Assembly: GCA_015522385.1 (NCBI GenBank)
Contig: WAMJ01000278.1
Span: forward strand, 1 to 22,658
Length of the DNA stretch: 22,658 nucleotides
From: Candidatus Heimdallarchaeota archaeon
GTDB lineage: Archaea; Asgardarchaeota; Heimdallarchaeia; Heimdallarchaeales; Kariarchaeaceae
Reading direction: 5' to 3'
Part shown: positions 1 to 5,895 of the stretch, one piece after another
Layout of the letters: each line of letters starts with the position of its first letter
Position numbering within the stretch: position 1 is the stretch's first letter
Position numbers and translations under genes: made by a program
Notes under the pieces: model-generated
Database searches by the model: none
The model's input: only the letters and a program-made list of their open reading frames with translations
What the model was told of the DNA's origin: nothing

Positions 1-8
1 ACGAGGAT

Positions 9-593
9 TTGAATACCTATGTGATTTCACTACAGTTCAATTCCTTCTTCTTCTTCGTATTTACAGTCATCATGTTCCTCTTACCTCTTTATAGAATTAT
101 GAACATTAGCCGGTTACAGGGATACAAGAGTCTGCCAATAAATCCGTTCAAACAGCTAGCTATGAGAATTATTGTGTGGTCCTCTGTACCTTTGGCAGCA
201 CTCTTTCTCATGTACTTTGATATGTTCTTCTCGAGGGGTGCTGAATTCGTAAGCTTGGATAATCTTCCCACGGTATACCTACCTGGAGTTCTCTTCCTTG
301 CAATAATGGTATTCAATATTAACCTTCTTGAGATAATAGTCTTAGATTCCTCACAGAATCGTCCGTATGCTACACTCATCGTCCCAGTTCTTTCAATTTT
401 GGTATTTAATGGAACTGTACCTCCATTCCAACCCTTTTCATTCTACCAGCCGAATAGCTTTTCTGAGTTGTTTGATCTTCAGACTTCCGAATCCCGGATA
501 TTCTACTTTACCCGTGAACTTCTCACCACGGTAATTCTCCTAATTGTAGGATTCTTGAATAGGAGGAGAAAATGGTTCAGAACTGGGACTTAG
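9..593 (+). CDS. Hypothetical multi-pass membrane protein, probably cut at its 5' end
   Basis: I do not recognise a family. The protein is very hydrophobic, with about five likely membrane segments (roughly residues 8-28, 50-70, 88-108, 120-136 and 170-188) and a basic C-terminal end containing NRRRKW, which by the positive-inside rule would face the cytoplasm. The frame is open to the left edge of the window and the only start nearby is a TTG at 9, so the gene may begin outside the window. It is visibly more A+T-rich than the GDPD gene that follows, and 91 bp separate the two, so they need not share a transcript. An integral membrane location is well supported by composition; the role is unknown. 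Confidence 0.6.
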   Translation: MNTYVISLQFNSFFFFVFTVIMFLLPLYRIMNISRLQGYKSLPINPFKQLAMRIIVWSSVPLAALFLMYFDMFFSRGAEFVSLDNLPTVYLPGVLFLAIMVFNINLLEIIVLDSSQNRPYATLIVPVLSILVFNGTVPPFQPFSFYQPNSFSELFDLQTSESRIFYFTRELLTTVILLIVGFLNRRRKWFRTGT

Positions 594-653
594 ATAGACT
601 TAAACGGTATATTCTTCACAAGATTTAGCAAATTACCCGTCCTATCACGTGAA

Positions 654-665
654 AATCTAAAAGTA
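654..665 (+). promoter_or_regulatory. Box-A-like TATA element for the GDPD-Sir2-Nudix unit
   Basis: An A/T-rich element (ATCTAAAAGTAA) is centred about 25 nt before the ATG at 685, the spacing expected for a leaderless archaeal transcript. A short GGAG at 677-680 could also act as a weak ribosome binding site. Confidence 0.35.
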
Positions 666-684
666 ACCATCGTAGTGGAGCCTA

Positions 685-1500
685 ATGAAGCTGCTCCCGA
701 ATACAGTTGAAGGACTCAGGTGGGGACTCGAAAACTTCGACGGTGTGGAATTCGACATCCGTCTGACCGCGGATGACAAGTTGGTGATCCATCACGACCC
801 CGTGACCTCGGCGGGAAACGTCATCAGAGAACGTACACAAGAAGAACTCAGCGACGGAGGACTACCTAAACTTGAAGAGTTCTTTCAGGATAGAAAGATC
901 CAGCAATCCATAAGGGATGGGAAGACGCTCTTCATCGAGCTGAAACCTGACTGCATCGGCGGTAAACTGACAGTCGAGGGGTTAGGAGTGAGGTTCAGGA
1001 AGGCTTTCGACACCGTCTTCAATTCTACGGGTTTACCCAGCGAGGAGATCAGGTTCCTCTCCTTCCAAAAGCGACTTCTTGACAGCTTCAGCGACTCGTA
1101 CAAGACCTACCCCATCCTCCCCGAGGTGGACGAATGCAAGACCTACAGCTCAGACCTGAAGATGCTCTTGGCCTACCTGCCCAAGGTAGTCGGAAAATCC
1201 CTCAAGAAACATCTTAAAGAAGCTGGGGAGAGGGGGTACGCAGGGGTGTTCTTCGCACGGCAATACCTATTTGGCCCCACTAAGGTCTTCCATCCCAGCT
1301 ACAAGAAACTGGTAAAGCTCAGCAGAGAGATGGGTCTGGACGTGGGGACCAATCTGGGGGACTACACCCTCGAGCCGTCGTACCCCGCCCTGTTCAGGTT
1401 CAGCGACCAGACGTCGGTGTATCCAAGACACGCGGGAAAGGGTGAGGGAAAGATCATCGCCCACCGCGGTACCGGAACCAAAGGGGTGGAGATCCCTTGA
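685..1500 (+). CDS. Glycerophosphodiester phosphodiesterase-like protein with permuted catalytic strand
   Basis: This looks like a GDPD-family TIM-barrel phosphodiesterase, which would hydrolyse glycerophosphodiesters to glycerol phosphate and an alcohol. Recognisable in order are the N-T-x-E-x-L-R helix usually found just after the first catalytic loop (residues 6-14), the metal-binding E22-x-D24, the catalytic H37-D38 (VIHHD), the LPKLEEFF helix (60-67), E85-L-K87 and the SF pair at 126-127. The HR(G) motif that should open the protein is absent from the N-terminus: an in-frame TAG at 673-675 leaves no room for it. A perfect IIAHRG (257-262) appears instead in the last 15 residues, after the place where the barrel should end. 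The set of catalytic residues is therefore complete but in permuted order. The PENT motif is reduced to PNT. The stop overlaps the Sir2 start by 4 bp. Family membership is fairly sure; activity is inferred. Confidence 0.8.
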   Translation: MKLLPNTVEGLRWGLENFDGVEFDIRLTADDKLVIHHDPVTSAGNVIRERTQEELSDGGLPKLEEFFQDRKIQQSIRDGKTLFIELKPDCIGGKLTVEGLGVRFRKAFDTVFNSTGLPSEEIRFLSFQKRLLDSFSDSYKTYPILPEVDECKTYSSDLKMLLAYLPKVVGKSLKKHLKEAGERGYAGVFFARQYLFGPTKVFHPSYKKLVKLSREMGLDVGTNLGDYTLEPSYPALFRFSDQTSVYPRHAGKGEGKIIAHRGTGTKGVEIP

Positions 1501-2249
1501 GCATGATAGACAGGGTCGTCGAAGAGATCAAGAAGGCAAAGAGCATCCTTGTCCTCACGGGTGCTGGATTGAGCGCGGACTCGGGCATTCCTACATTCAG
1601 GGGAGAGGAAGGGATCTGGGTGAAGGGATCGAAGAACTACTACCCTGAGGAGATGGCGAGGTACTCATCGTTCATGAAGACGCCCGAGACCATCTGGGAG
1701 TGGTACAAGTACAGGCAGGAGCTGTGTAGTAGTGCGGAGTTCAACCCGGGTCACGAAGCGATCGCGAAACTCGAGGAATACTGCGAGCAGAATGGGAAGG
1801 AGTTCCTACTGGTGACACAGAATGTGGACAACCTCCACCGTAGAGCAGGTTCGCAGAGGATGGTGGAGATCCACGGAAACATCTTCAAGATGAGATGCTC
1901 CTCTAAGTCCGAGCACTCGTACAGGATTGTAGACCTATCTGACGATCTCCGCTGTCCAACGTGCGGGGCGATCATGCGTCCGCATGTCCTCTGGTTCGAC
2001 GAGTACTACGACCAAGAGCTCTTCTCAATCCCGAGGATCATGCAAGCGACTGAGGACTATGATCTCCTTCTGGTAATCGGGACAACCCTGCAGACCACAA
2101 TGCCGTACCAGATTGTCTCGACCTTCTATAGGTACGGCAAGCCCATTGTGGAGATCAACCCTGCACCAGTTCTGGGAGACCAGATAGAGCTGGTGGTTGC
2201 GGAGAGCTCGACAACTGCCCTACCTGCGATCATCTCTAAGTTAAAATAA
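1497..2249 (+). CDS. Sir2-family NAD-dependent protein deacylase (class III/SIRT5-like)
   Basis: Sirtuin that removes acyl groups from lysines while consuming NAD and releasing O-acyl-ADP-ribose and nicotinamide. Motifs seen: TGAGLSADSGIPTFRG (21-36, NAD loop), TQNVDNLH (107-114), catalytic H126 in EIHGN, and GTTL (195-198). Y70-K-Y-R73 matches the Y-x-x-R pair that recognises acidic acyl groups in SIRT5/CobB, so desuccinylase or demalonylase activity is possible. The structural zinc site looks incomplete: C153-x-x-C156 is present, but the first pair has only C134, with Lys at the expected second Cys (137). The ORF opens with TTG at 1497 inside the GDPD stop; ATG at 1503 is an alternative. 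A Nudix hydrolase follows 20 bp later, suggesting linked ADP-ribose metabolism. The family call is secure; substrate preference is inferred. Confidence 0.93.
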   Translation: MSMIDRVVEEIKKAKSILVLTGAGLSADSGIPTFRGEEGIWVKGSKNYYPEEMARYSSFMKTPETIWEWYKYRQELCSSAEFNPGHEAIAKLEEYCEQNGKEFLLVTQNVDNLHRRAGSQRMVEIHGNIFKMRCSSKSEHSYRIVDLSDDLRCPTCGAIMRPHVLWFDEYYDQELFSIPRIMQATEDYDLLLVIGTTLQTTMPYQIVSTFYRYGKPIVEINPAPVLGDQIELVVAESSTTALPAIISKLK

Positions 2250-2269
2250 TCTCGCGGATCACATTCGCT

Positions 2270-2686
2270 GTGGAAGGAAGATTTCTCGTGGCAGTCGCTA
2301 TCCTCGTCACCGATGGGGAGCGAATCCTGATAGGGAAGAGGGCGATGGGCAAGGACGTAGCCCCAGGTCTTTGGGAGTACCCATCAGGGAGGCTGGAGCA
2401 GGGGGAATCCCCCGAGGATGCAGTTCGCAGAGAAGGTCGGGAGGAATTAGGAGTGGAGGTAATCCCGCAGATCCCGGTGCACAGTTATTTCTTCTACCGC
2501 GGAGATGTACCCTCAATCCTCATAGCCTACACTGCAACCATCAGCGGTACACCCGTGAGATCCGAGGAGCACTCAGAGCTACGATGGGTCAACATTGATG
2601 ATGCAAACTCCTACTTCGAGATAGCGGGACTGAAGGAGATCACGAACAGACTGGTTAAACTTAAGAATATGGATTGTATCGAGTAA
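2270..2686 (+). CDS. Nudix hydrolase
   Basis: Hydrolyses a nucleoside diphosphate linked to another moiety. The Nudix box is complete at residues 40-62: G40, E46, R54-E55, E58-E59 and G61 lie in the G-x5-E-x7-R-E-U-x-E-E-x-G-U arrangement, with Gly at the first hydrophobic position. The 138-residue length is typical of single-domain MutT-like members. The start is GTG at 2270, 20 bp after the Sir2 stop, so it is probably co-transcribed with Sir2. Family knowledge makes ADP-ribose or O-acyl-ADP-ribose, the by-product of sirtuins, an attractive substrate, but a MutT-type dNTP or another NDP-X cannot be excluded from sequence. The stop at 2684-2686 directly abuts the stop of the convergent CRM gene. 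Confidence 0.9.
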   Translation: MEGRFLVAVAILVTDGERILIGKRAMGKDVAPGLWEYPSGRLEQGESPEDAVRREGREELGVEVIPQIPVHSYFFYRGDVPSILIAYTATISGTPVRSEEHSELRWVNIDDANSYFEIAGLKEITNRLVKLKNMDCIE

Positions 2687-2944
2687 TTACTTTTTTTTCA
2701 GGTAGAGCACGCAGGTTCTCCCCCGTGTATCGATGACTTGAGCTTTTGTCTGATCCGCAATGATCTGAGCCGCTTGACTGATGGAGAGTTCGACTGGCAG
2801 GTCGAGGAACTTGACCTTGATGGCGTACTTCTCCTCAAACTGCCTGAGGCACTCCTCGATGATGTTAGGGGTGATGAAGTTCTTACCCACGATCACGTCT
2901 GCTCTGCCGTGGATGACATGTCCGTACTCTTTCTTCTTGCTCAT
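2687..2944 (-). CDS. CRM-domain (YhbY-like) RNA-binding protein
   Basis: A small basic protein matching the stand-alone CRM/YhbY fold that binds structured RNA, in bacteria the large ribosomal subunit precursor. Visible are VIVGKNFITPNIIEECLRQF (17-36), then IKVKFLD (42-48), a helix ISQAAQIIADQTKAQVID (55-72) and the closing strand RGRTCVLYLKKK (74-85), the order expected for the whole domain. The GxxG loop that contacts RNA is altered: GKNG is usual, GKNF (20-23) is present here. A T/A-rich element on the minus strand near 2972 lies about 27 nt before the ATG, fitting a leaderless transcript. A ribosome-biogenesis role is inferred from the family. Confidence 0.78.
   Translation of the reverse strand: MSKKKEYGHVIHGRADVIVGKNFITPNIIEECLRQFEEKYAIKVKFLDLPVELSISQAAQIIADQTKAQVIDTRGRTCVLYLKKK
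2691..2698 (+). terminator. Oligo-T tract at the end of the GDPD-Sir2-Nudix unit
   Basis: Eight consecutive T residues lie 5 nt after the Nudix stop codon. Archaeal termination commonly relies on oligo-T without a stem, so this is a plausible terminator. The tract also encodes the KKK tail of the convergent CRM gene, so its composition may have a coding reason. Confidence 0.4.
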
Positions 2945-3028
2945 AGATCAGAGTTTGAGTTGTCACATCTTAAGCTTGCGATCTGGTTCGAAGCCAATAT
3001 TCTTTAGGCACCGCTCACCACACATTCT

Positions 3029-3418
3029 GTGATACCCGATTCGCACATGGATCTCTTACTAGAGGGGCACGTTGCTCACCTCGCCACAGTGAATCCAGAC
3101 AACACTCCACAGGTCTCTCCCATCTGGGTGGACTACGACGGAGAATTCGTCCTCTTCAACACTGCAACGGGGAGGAAGAAATACAGGAACATCGAGAGGA
3201 ACCGGGCTGTAGCTCTCTCTATCACCGATAAGAGTAATCCGTACAGGTACCTTTTGATTCAGGGAGAGGTAGTGGAGAAGGATTTCGATCAGGAGAAGGC
3301 CCGTAAACACATTGCAATGCTAGGAATCAGGTACTACGGTCAGGAGTTCATACCTCCAGAGACAGAAGAAAGGGTTATTCTGAAGATCAAAACAAAGCAT
3401 GTCCACATTAGCGATTAA
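3029..3418 (+). CDS. PPOX-class flavin/F420-binding split-barrel protein
   Basis: A pyridoxamine 5'-phosphate oxidase-like split beta-barrel. The pattern HLATVNPDNTPQVSPIWVDY (17-36), then FNTATGRKKYRNIERN (43-58) and VALSI (61-65), is characteristic of F420-dependent PPOX-class proteins, which reduce small substrates using F420H2, with FMN or haem as alternatives in relatives. The 129-residue length is typical. The track start is GTG at 3029; the ATG at 3047 (residue 7) leaves the conserved fold intact and is equally likely. A weak TATA-like stretch at 2996-3006 favours 3029. The gene diverges from the CRM gene across 84 bp. The substrate is unknown, and F420 rather than FMN use is inferred from motif similarity. 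Confidence 0.85.
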   Translation: MIPDSHMDLLLEGHVAHLATVNPDNTPQVSPIWVDYDGEFVLFNTATGRKKYRNIERNRAVALSITDKSNPYRYLLIQGEVVEKDFDQEKARKHIAMLGIRYYGQEFIPPETEERVILKIKTKHVHISD

Positions 3419-3429
3419 GGTATATTTTG
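3419..3429 (+). promoter_or_regulatory. Box-A promoter for the 36-residue ORF
   Basis: GGTATATTTTG is one of the best TATA-like elements in the window. Its centre is about 27 nt before the ATG at 3452, so a transcript would start at or next to that codon. Confidence 0.45.
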
Positions 3430-3451
3430 CTTGAAATTTCACGATGATGGT

Positions 3452-3562
3452 ATGAAGAGAATTTGTTCAGGGTTTTTTCCATTGTATGAATACTGTGTGG
3501 AGCGTGGGGACTGGGAGATATGTTCACACAAAGAGAAGATCATTGGAAGTAAGGACAGTTGA
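3452..3562 (+). CDS. Probable 36-residue Cys-containing small protein
   Basis: A short ORF between the PPOX gene and the convergent 112-residue gene. The protein begins MKRICSGFFPLYEYC and continues with a GDWEICSH segment; C5, C15, C24 and H26 could bind a metal, though the spacing is not a zinc-finger pattern I know. The composition (aromatic, charged, Cys/His) looks like real protein rather than random translation. The strongest support is the box-A element at 3419-3429, which is correctly spaced for leaderless expression from this ATG, whereas no other gene in the 188-bp gap would use it. It is too short for ordinary gene callers. I cannot assign a function. Confidence 0.45.
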   Translation: MKRICSGFFPLYEYCVERGDWEICSHKEKIIGSKDS

Positions 3563-3606
3563 ATTAGTGAAAAGTAGATATTGACTACAGAATATTTCCA
3601 ATCACA

Positions 3607-3945
3607 CTACACAAAGCTATCCACTCCCTGTTCTTCGAGGTACTTCCTGATCCTCTTGATCAGCCGATTCTCTTCCTGAGTTAGTATACCGTCTTTTCGA
3701 GCTTCTTTCGTCACATCGTCAACAACCATCTTAAGGGTCTGCCTAAGCTCAGCCTTGAACTTCTCATCGTCGAGATCAACCATCTGATTGACTTTCTCCT
3801 CCATGTCCCACAGTCCCTTCCTTACCCTCTCAATAATAATCTCCTCATCATCGGTGATGATATGGTCATCCATGGCCAATGAGACTACTCCATCAAGTAG
3901 TCGAGAAAGCCGGATATTGACCTCGTCCTTTGTCCAAATAGTCAT
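3607..3945 (-). CDS. Small helical protein with two DxxIT..E repeats (TerB/EF-hand-like)
   Basis: I cannot name the family with certainty. The 112-residue acidic protein carries two similar units: residues 21-45 with MDDHIITDDEEIIIERVRKG and 79-104 with RKDGILTQEENRLIKRIRK. Each is a helix, a D-x-x-I-(I/L)-T turn and an acidic helix. Such D-G-x-(I/L)-T-x-x-E turns occur in TerB-like domains and resemble half an EF-hand loop, so metal binding or helical scaffolding are both possible. There is no signal peptide or membrane segment. A TATA-like element (TAAAATAACT, 3971-3980, read on the minus strand) lies about 27-30 nt before the ATG. The gene lies 40 bp downstream of the AAT hydrolase on the same strand but seems to have its own promoter. 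Confidence 0.65.
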   Translation of the reverse strand: MTIWTKDEVNIRLSRLLDGVVSLAMDDHIITDDEEIIIERVRKGLWDMEEKVNQMVDLDDEKFKAELRQTLKMVVDDVTKEARKDGILTQEENRLIKRIRKYLEEQGVDSFV

Positions 3946-3985
3946 CTCAATGAAGGTACGACAGCCTGCCTAAAATAACTTTCTA

Positions 3986-5008
3986 TTACTTAAGGTAGAT
4001 GGTCACATACTGATTCTGGAAGGGATTGCCCTTGGTAATGTGCATCTCGCGGTTGGGGAGATCCATGATGATGGAGGTGACGGTTCCCACATTGCCGATG
4101 AGCTCATCCTCCACGTAGGGTCTGCAGATTGGTAGATCCGTCCTTTTCTGGTCACCAAGGAGCTTCTTCATCCCTTGGATGGTCTTGGGTAGTTCCTCGA
4201 TGATCTCCGTCGCCCGTCCGTACCGCGAGAATGACGAGGCGAACTCTACAGGATCCTTGTTGATATCCACCCTTAGGTAGTGATTGGTGTGCACCATGTA
4301 CTTGTCGGTGAGCCGTGCGGAGTACACATTCTCCGCGGCGAACTCGAGTGAGAGGTAGTTGCCCCGTGAATCCCCGATGAGCATGTTACTAGACTTCCCA
4401 AACTTGACCTTTTCCAGCTTTTCCTCCACCTCGGAGATGGAGGAGCATTCGAGAACCACCCTTAGGAGAACATGGATAGGGACCCCCCACGCGTCCTTAC
4501 CGGTCTTCAACAGGTTCAGGCAGACACCGAGCCCATAGGTGTTGAATCCGATTTTCCCGATTATTCCAGGTTCGGTAAGTTGGAGTATGCTCTTATCCCC
4601 GTACTCGATCCTCATAAGAAAGACCAAGTCCTCCAGTTCTTGAGCCCAGTCCCAGTTCTGAGCGAGTAATCTTGACTCCGCGAAGTACGCTGCGGTGCAC
4701 TCGTTGGGAGCTTGTGACCTGAACTTAGCGAGTATCTCAGTCCGGGAATTCAGCGCGTATATCCACAGATCATCGATCTCAGCACCTTCTGCAATGCCTT
4801 CTATCTCTTCTCCAAACTCGGGGAAGTTCTCCTTAATAGCCTCCTTAAAGGGGATCACGGTCTCCAAGATCACTTCGTCCTCCGCTTGCCAGATCGTCTT
4901 GTAGAACTCCAGGGACTTCCTGATCTTAGATCGCATAAGTTTCCCATGCTCAAACCCGATCTCGAAAGGTGAGCCGGTAAACTTGAACTCGGGAAATTTC
5001 TCATCCAT
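3986..5008 (-). CDS. C45/AAT-family N-terminal-nucleophile acyltransferase-hydrolase
   Basis: Similar to acyl-CoA:6-aminopenicillanate acyltransferase / peptidase C45, enzymes that cleave or transfer amides after autocatalytic processing exposes an N-terminal Cys. Seen here: the early GSPFEIGFEHGKLM segment (12-25), LWIYALNSRTE (81-91), the nucleophile region NEC104TA, AQNWDW (116-121) and a C-terminal TNHYL (near 246). C104 is the expected nucleophile; Glu precedes it, where Gly is usual in the fungal enzyme. The 340-residue length fits the family. A minus-strand TATA-like GGTTAAGAAG near 5033 sits about 25 nt before the ATG, suggesting leaderless expression. The natural substrate of archaeal members is unknown; N-acyl amide turnover is an inference. 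Confidence 0.85.
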   Translation of the reverse strand: MDEKFPEFKFTGSPFEIGFEHGKLMRSKIRKSLEFYKTIWQAEDEVILETVIPFKEAIKENFPEFGEEIEGIAEGAEIDDLWIYALNSRTEILAKFRSQAPNECTAAYFAESRLLAQNWDWAQELEDLVFLMRIEYGDKSILQLTEPGIIGKIGFNTYGLGVCLNLLKTGKDAWGVPIHVLLRVVLECSSISEVEEKLEKVKFGKSSNMLIGDSRGNYLSLEFAAENVYSARLTDKYMVHTNHYLRVDINKDPVEFASSFSRYGRATEIIEELPKTIQGMKKLLGDQKRTDLPICRPYVEDELIGNVGTVTSIIMDLPNREMHITKGNPFQNQYVTIYLK

Positions 5009-5081
5009 AGTCCTCAGTACCCCGAGGTCTTCTTAACCGATTTGGAATATGCGGATAATTATTCTTAATTCGAGGAAGAAG

Positions 5082-5182
5082 GCTTAAAAGGGGGTGAAAT
5101 TGTATACACAAACCGTTGTGGGATGTAGAAACACAGAATCATCTTGGGAATATTTTCCACTGGAAATAGAGGTTTAATAAAC
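5082..5182. other. Non-coding stretch 5009-5268 with a box-A element and two dyads
   Basis: No convincing ORF occurs in this 260-bp gap. It holds a strong TATA-like GGCTTAAAAGGG around 5081-5092 with no gene start at the expected distance (an ATG at 5123 is followed at once by TAG). There is also a perfect 6-bp-arm dyad TTTCCA-C-TGGAAA at 5154-5166 and a 5-bp-arm dyad GTTTA-A-TAAAC at 5172-5182. These may mark a small RNA or operator sites for the Lon-domain gene; nothing beyond symmetry and position supports this. Confidence 0.3.
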
Positions 5183-5236
5183 TGAATAGATTAGGGATAG
5201 AACCGATATACCATTGATTTTACCGAAGAAGTGAAG

Positions 5237-5247
5237 GTTCAAATTTG
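5237..5247 (+). promoter_or_regulatory. Box-A-like element for the Lon N-domain gene
   Basis: GTTCAAATTTG lies about 26 nt upstream of the ATG at 5269, the normal position for a leaderless archaeal promoter. Confidence 0.35.
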
Positions 5248-5268
5248 ATTAAGCCTAACTAATAATAG

Positions 5269-5889
5269 ATGGAATTACCGATATTTGCGTTACACTATAC
5301 CGTATTATTTCCCAGAATGGTGGTTCCAATACACGTATTTGAGCCGAGGTACATTAAACTAGTCAGGGACATCCTCTCCAAACCTGAAGACGAGCACCTA
5401 TTCATTGCAGCCACGTATAACGAGACGGAGCAGGATGACGACCTTTACTCAACCGGGACGGTTTGTAAGATATTTGACGCCACAGAGAATTACGATGGAA
5501 GTTTTGACATATTGGTAGTACCTCTTGCCAGCTGCGAGATTGACGAGCTCTGCGACTATGTGCTGGATTACAGGATGGCTCTAATCGACATCAATGACGA
5601 GGACTGGTCTGGTGTCAACTCCTATGAATTGAAGAACAAATTGGTCACAATCCTCAAAGGTGAGTTGGAGGAGATTCAGGAGATGGGTGTGGATCTCAAA
5701 GAGACCCCATTTGACAAATTCTTTGCAATAATATGCTTCTCTCTCCCGTGCTCAACAGAGGAGAAGATAGCGTTGCTTAGAGAGCCCAAGATCCTCAGAC
5801 GGGTAGAGATGGTTCTAGACATTCTGCAGCAAACACGGGTACTCGAACGCTTCATCCCTTCCCCTGAGGACTATCGAATTCTGAACTAA
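5269..5889 (+). CDS. Stand-alone Lon N-terminal (LAN/PUA-like) domain protein
   Basis: The N-terminus LPIFALHYTVLFPRMVVPIH followed by VFEPRYIKLVRD (3-34) is the signature of the substrate-recognition domain of Lon protease. The rest of the 206 residues has the pattern of that domain: short strands to about 115, then a helical bundle ending in RRVEMVLDILQQTRVLERFI. There is no AAA+ or peptidase region, so it cannot act as a protease by itself. Stand-alone relatives are common in bacteria with little-known roles; the same fold occurs in eukaryotic cereblon. It may bind peptides or act as an adaptor, but that is inference. It converges on the glucokinase gene with 6 bp between stops. Confidence 0.85.
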   Translation: MELPIFALHYTVLFPRMVVPIHVFEPRYIKLVRDILSKPEDEHLFIAATYNETEQDDDLYSTGTVCKIFDATENYDGSFDILVVPLASCEIDELCDYVLDYRMALIDINDEDWSGVNSYELKNKLVTILKGELEEIQEMGVDLKETPFDKFFAIICFSLPCSTEEKIALLREPKILRRVEMVLDILQQTRVLERFIPSPEDYRILN

Positions 5890-5895
5890 GACTAC

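Noticed and set aside
572..628. An 18-codon ORF after a strong AGGAGG, out of frame at the end of the first gene
   Set aside because: The purine-rich stretch is explained by the Arg codons of the membrane protein (NRRRKW), the product is very short and there is no promoter evidence.
2738..3032. Two overlapping plus-strand frames across the CRM gene
   Set aside because: Antisense to a recognisable CRM domain and without family similarity.
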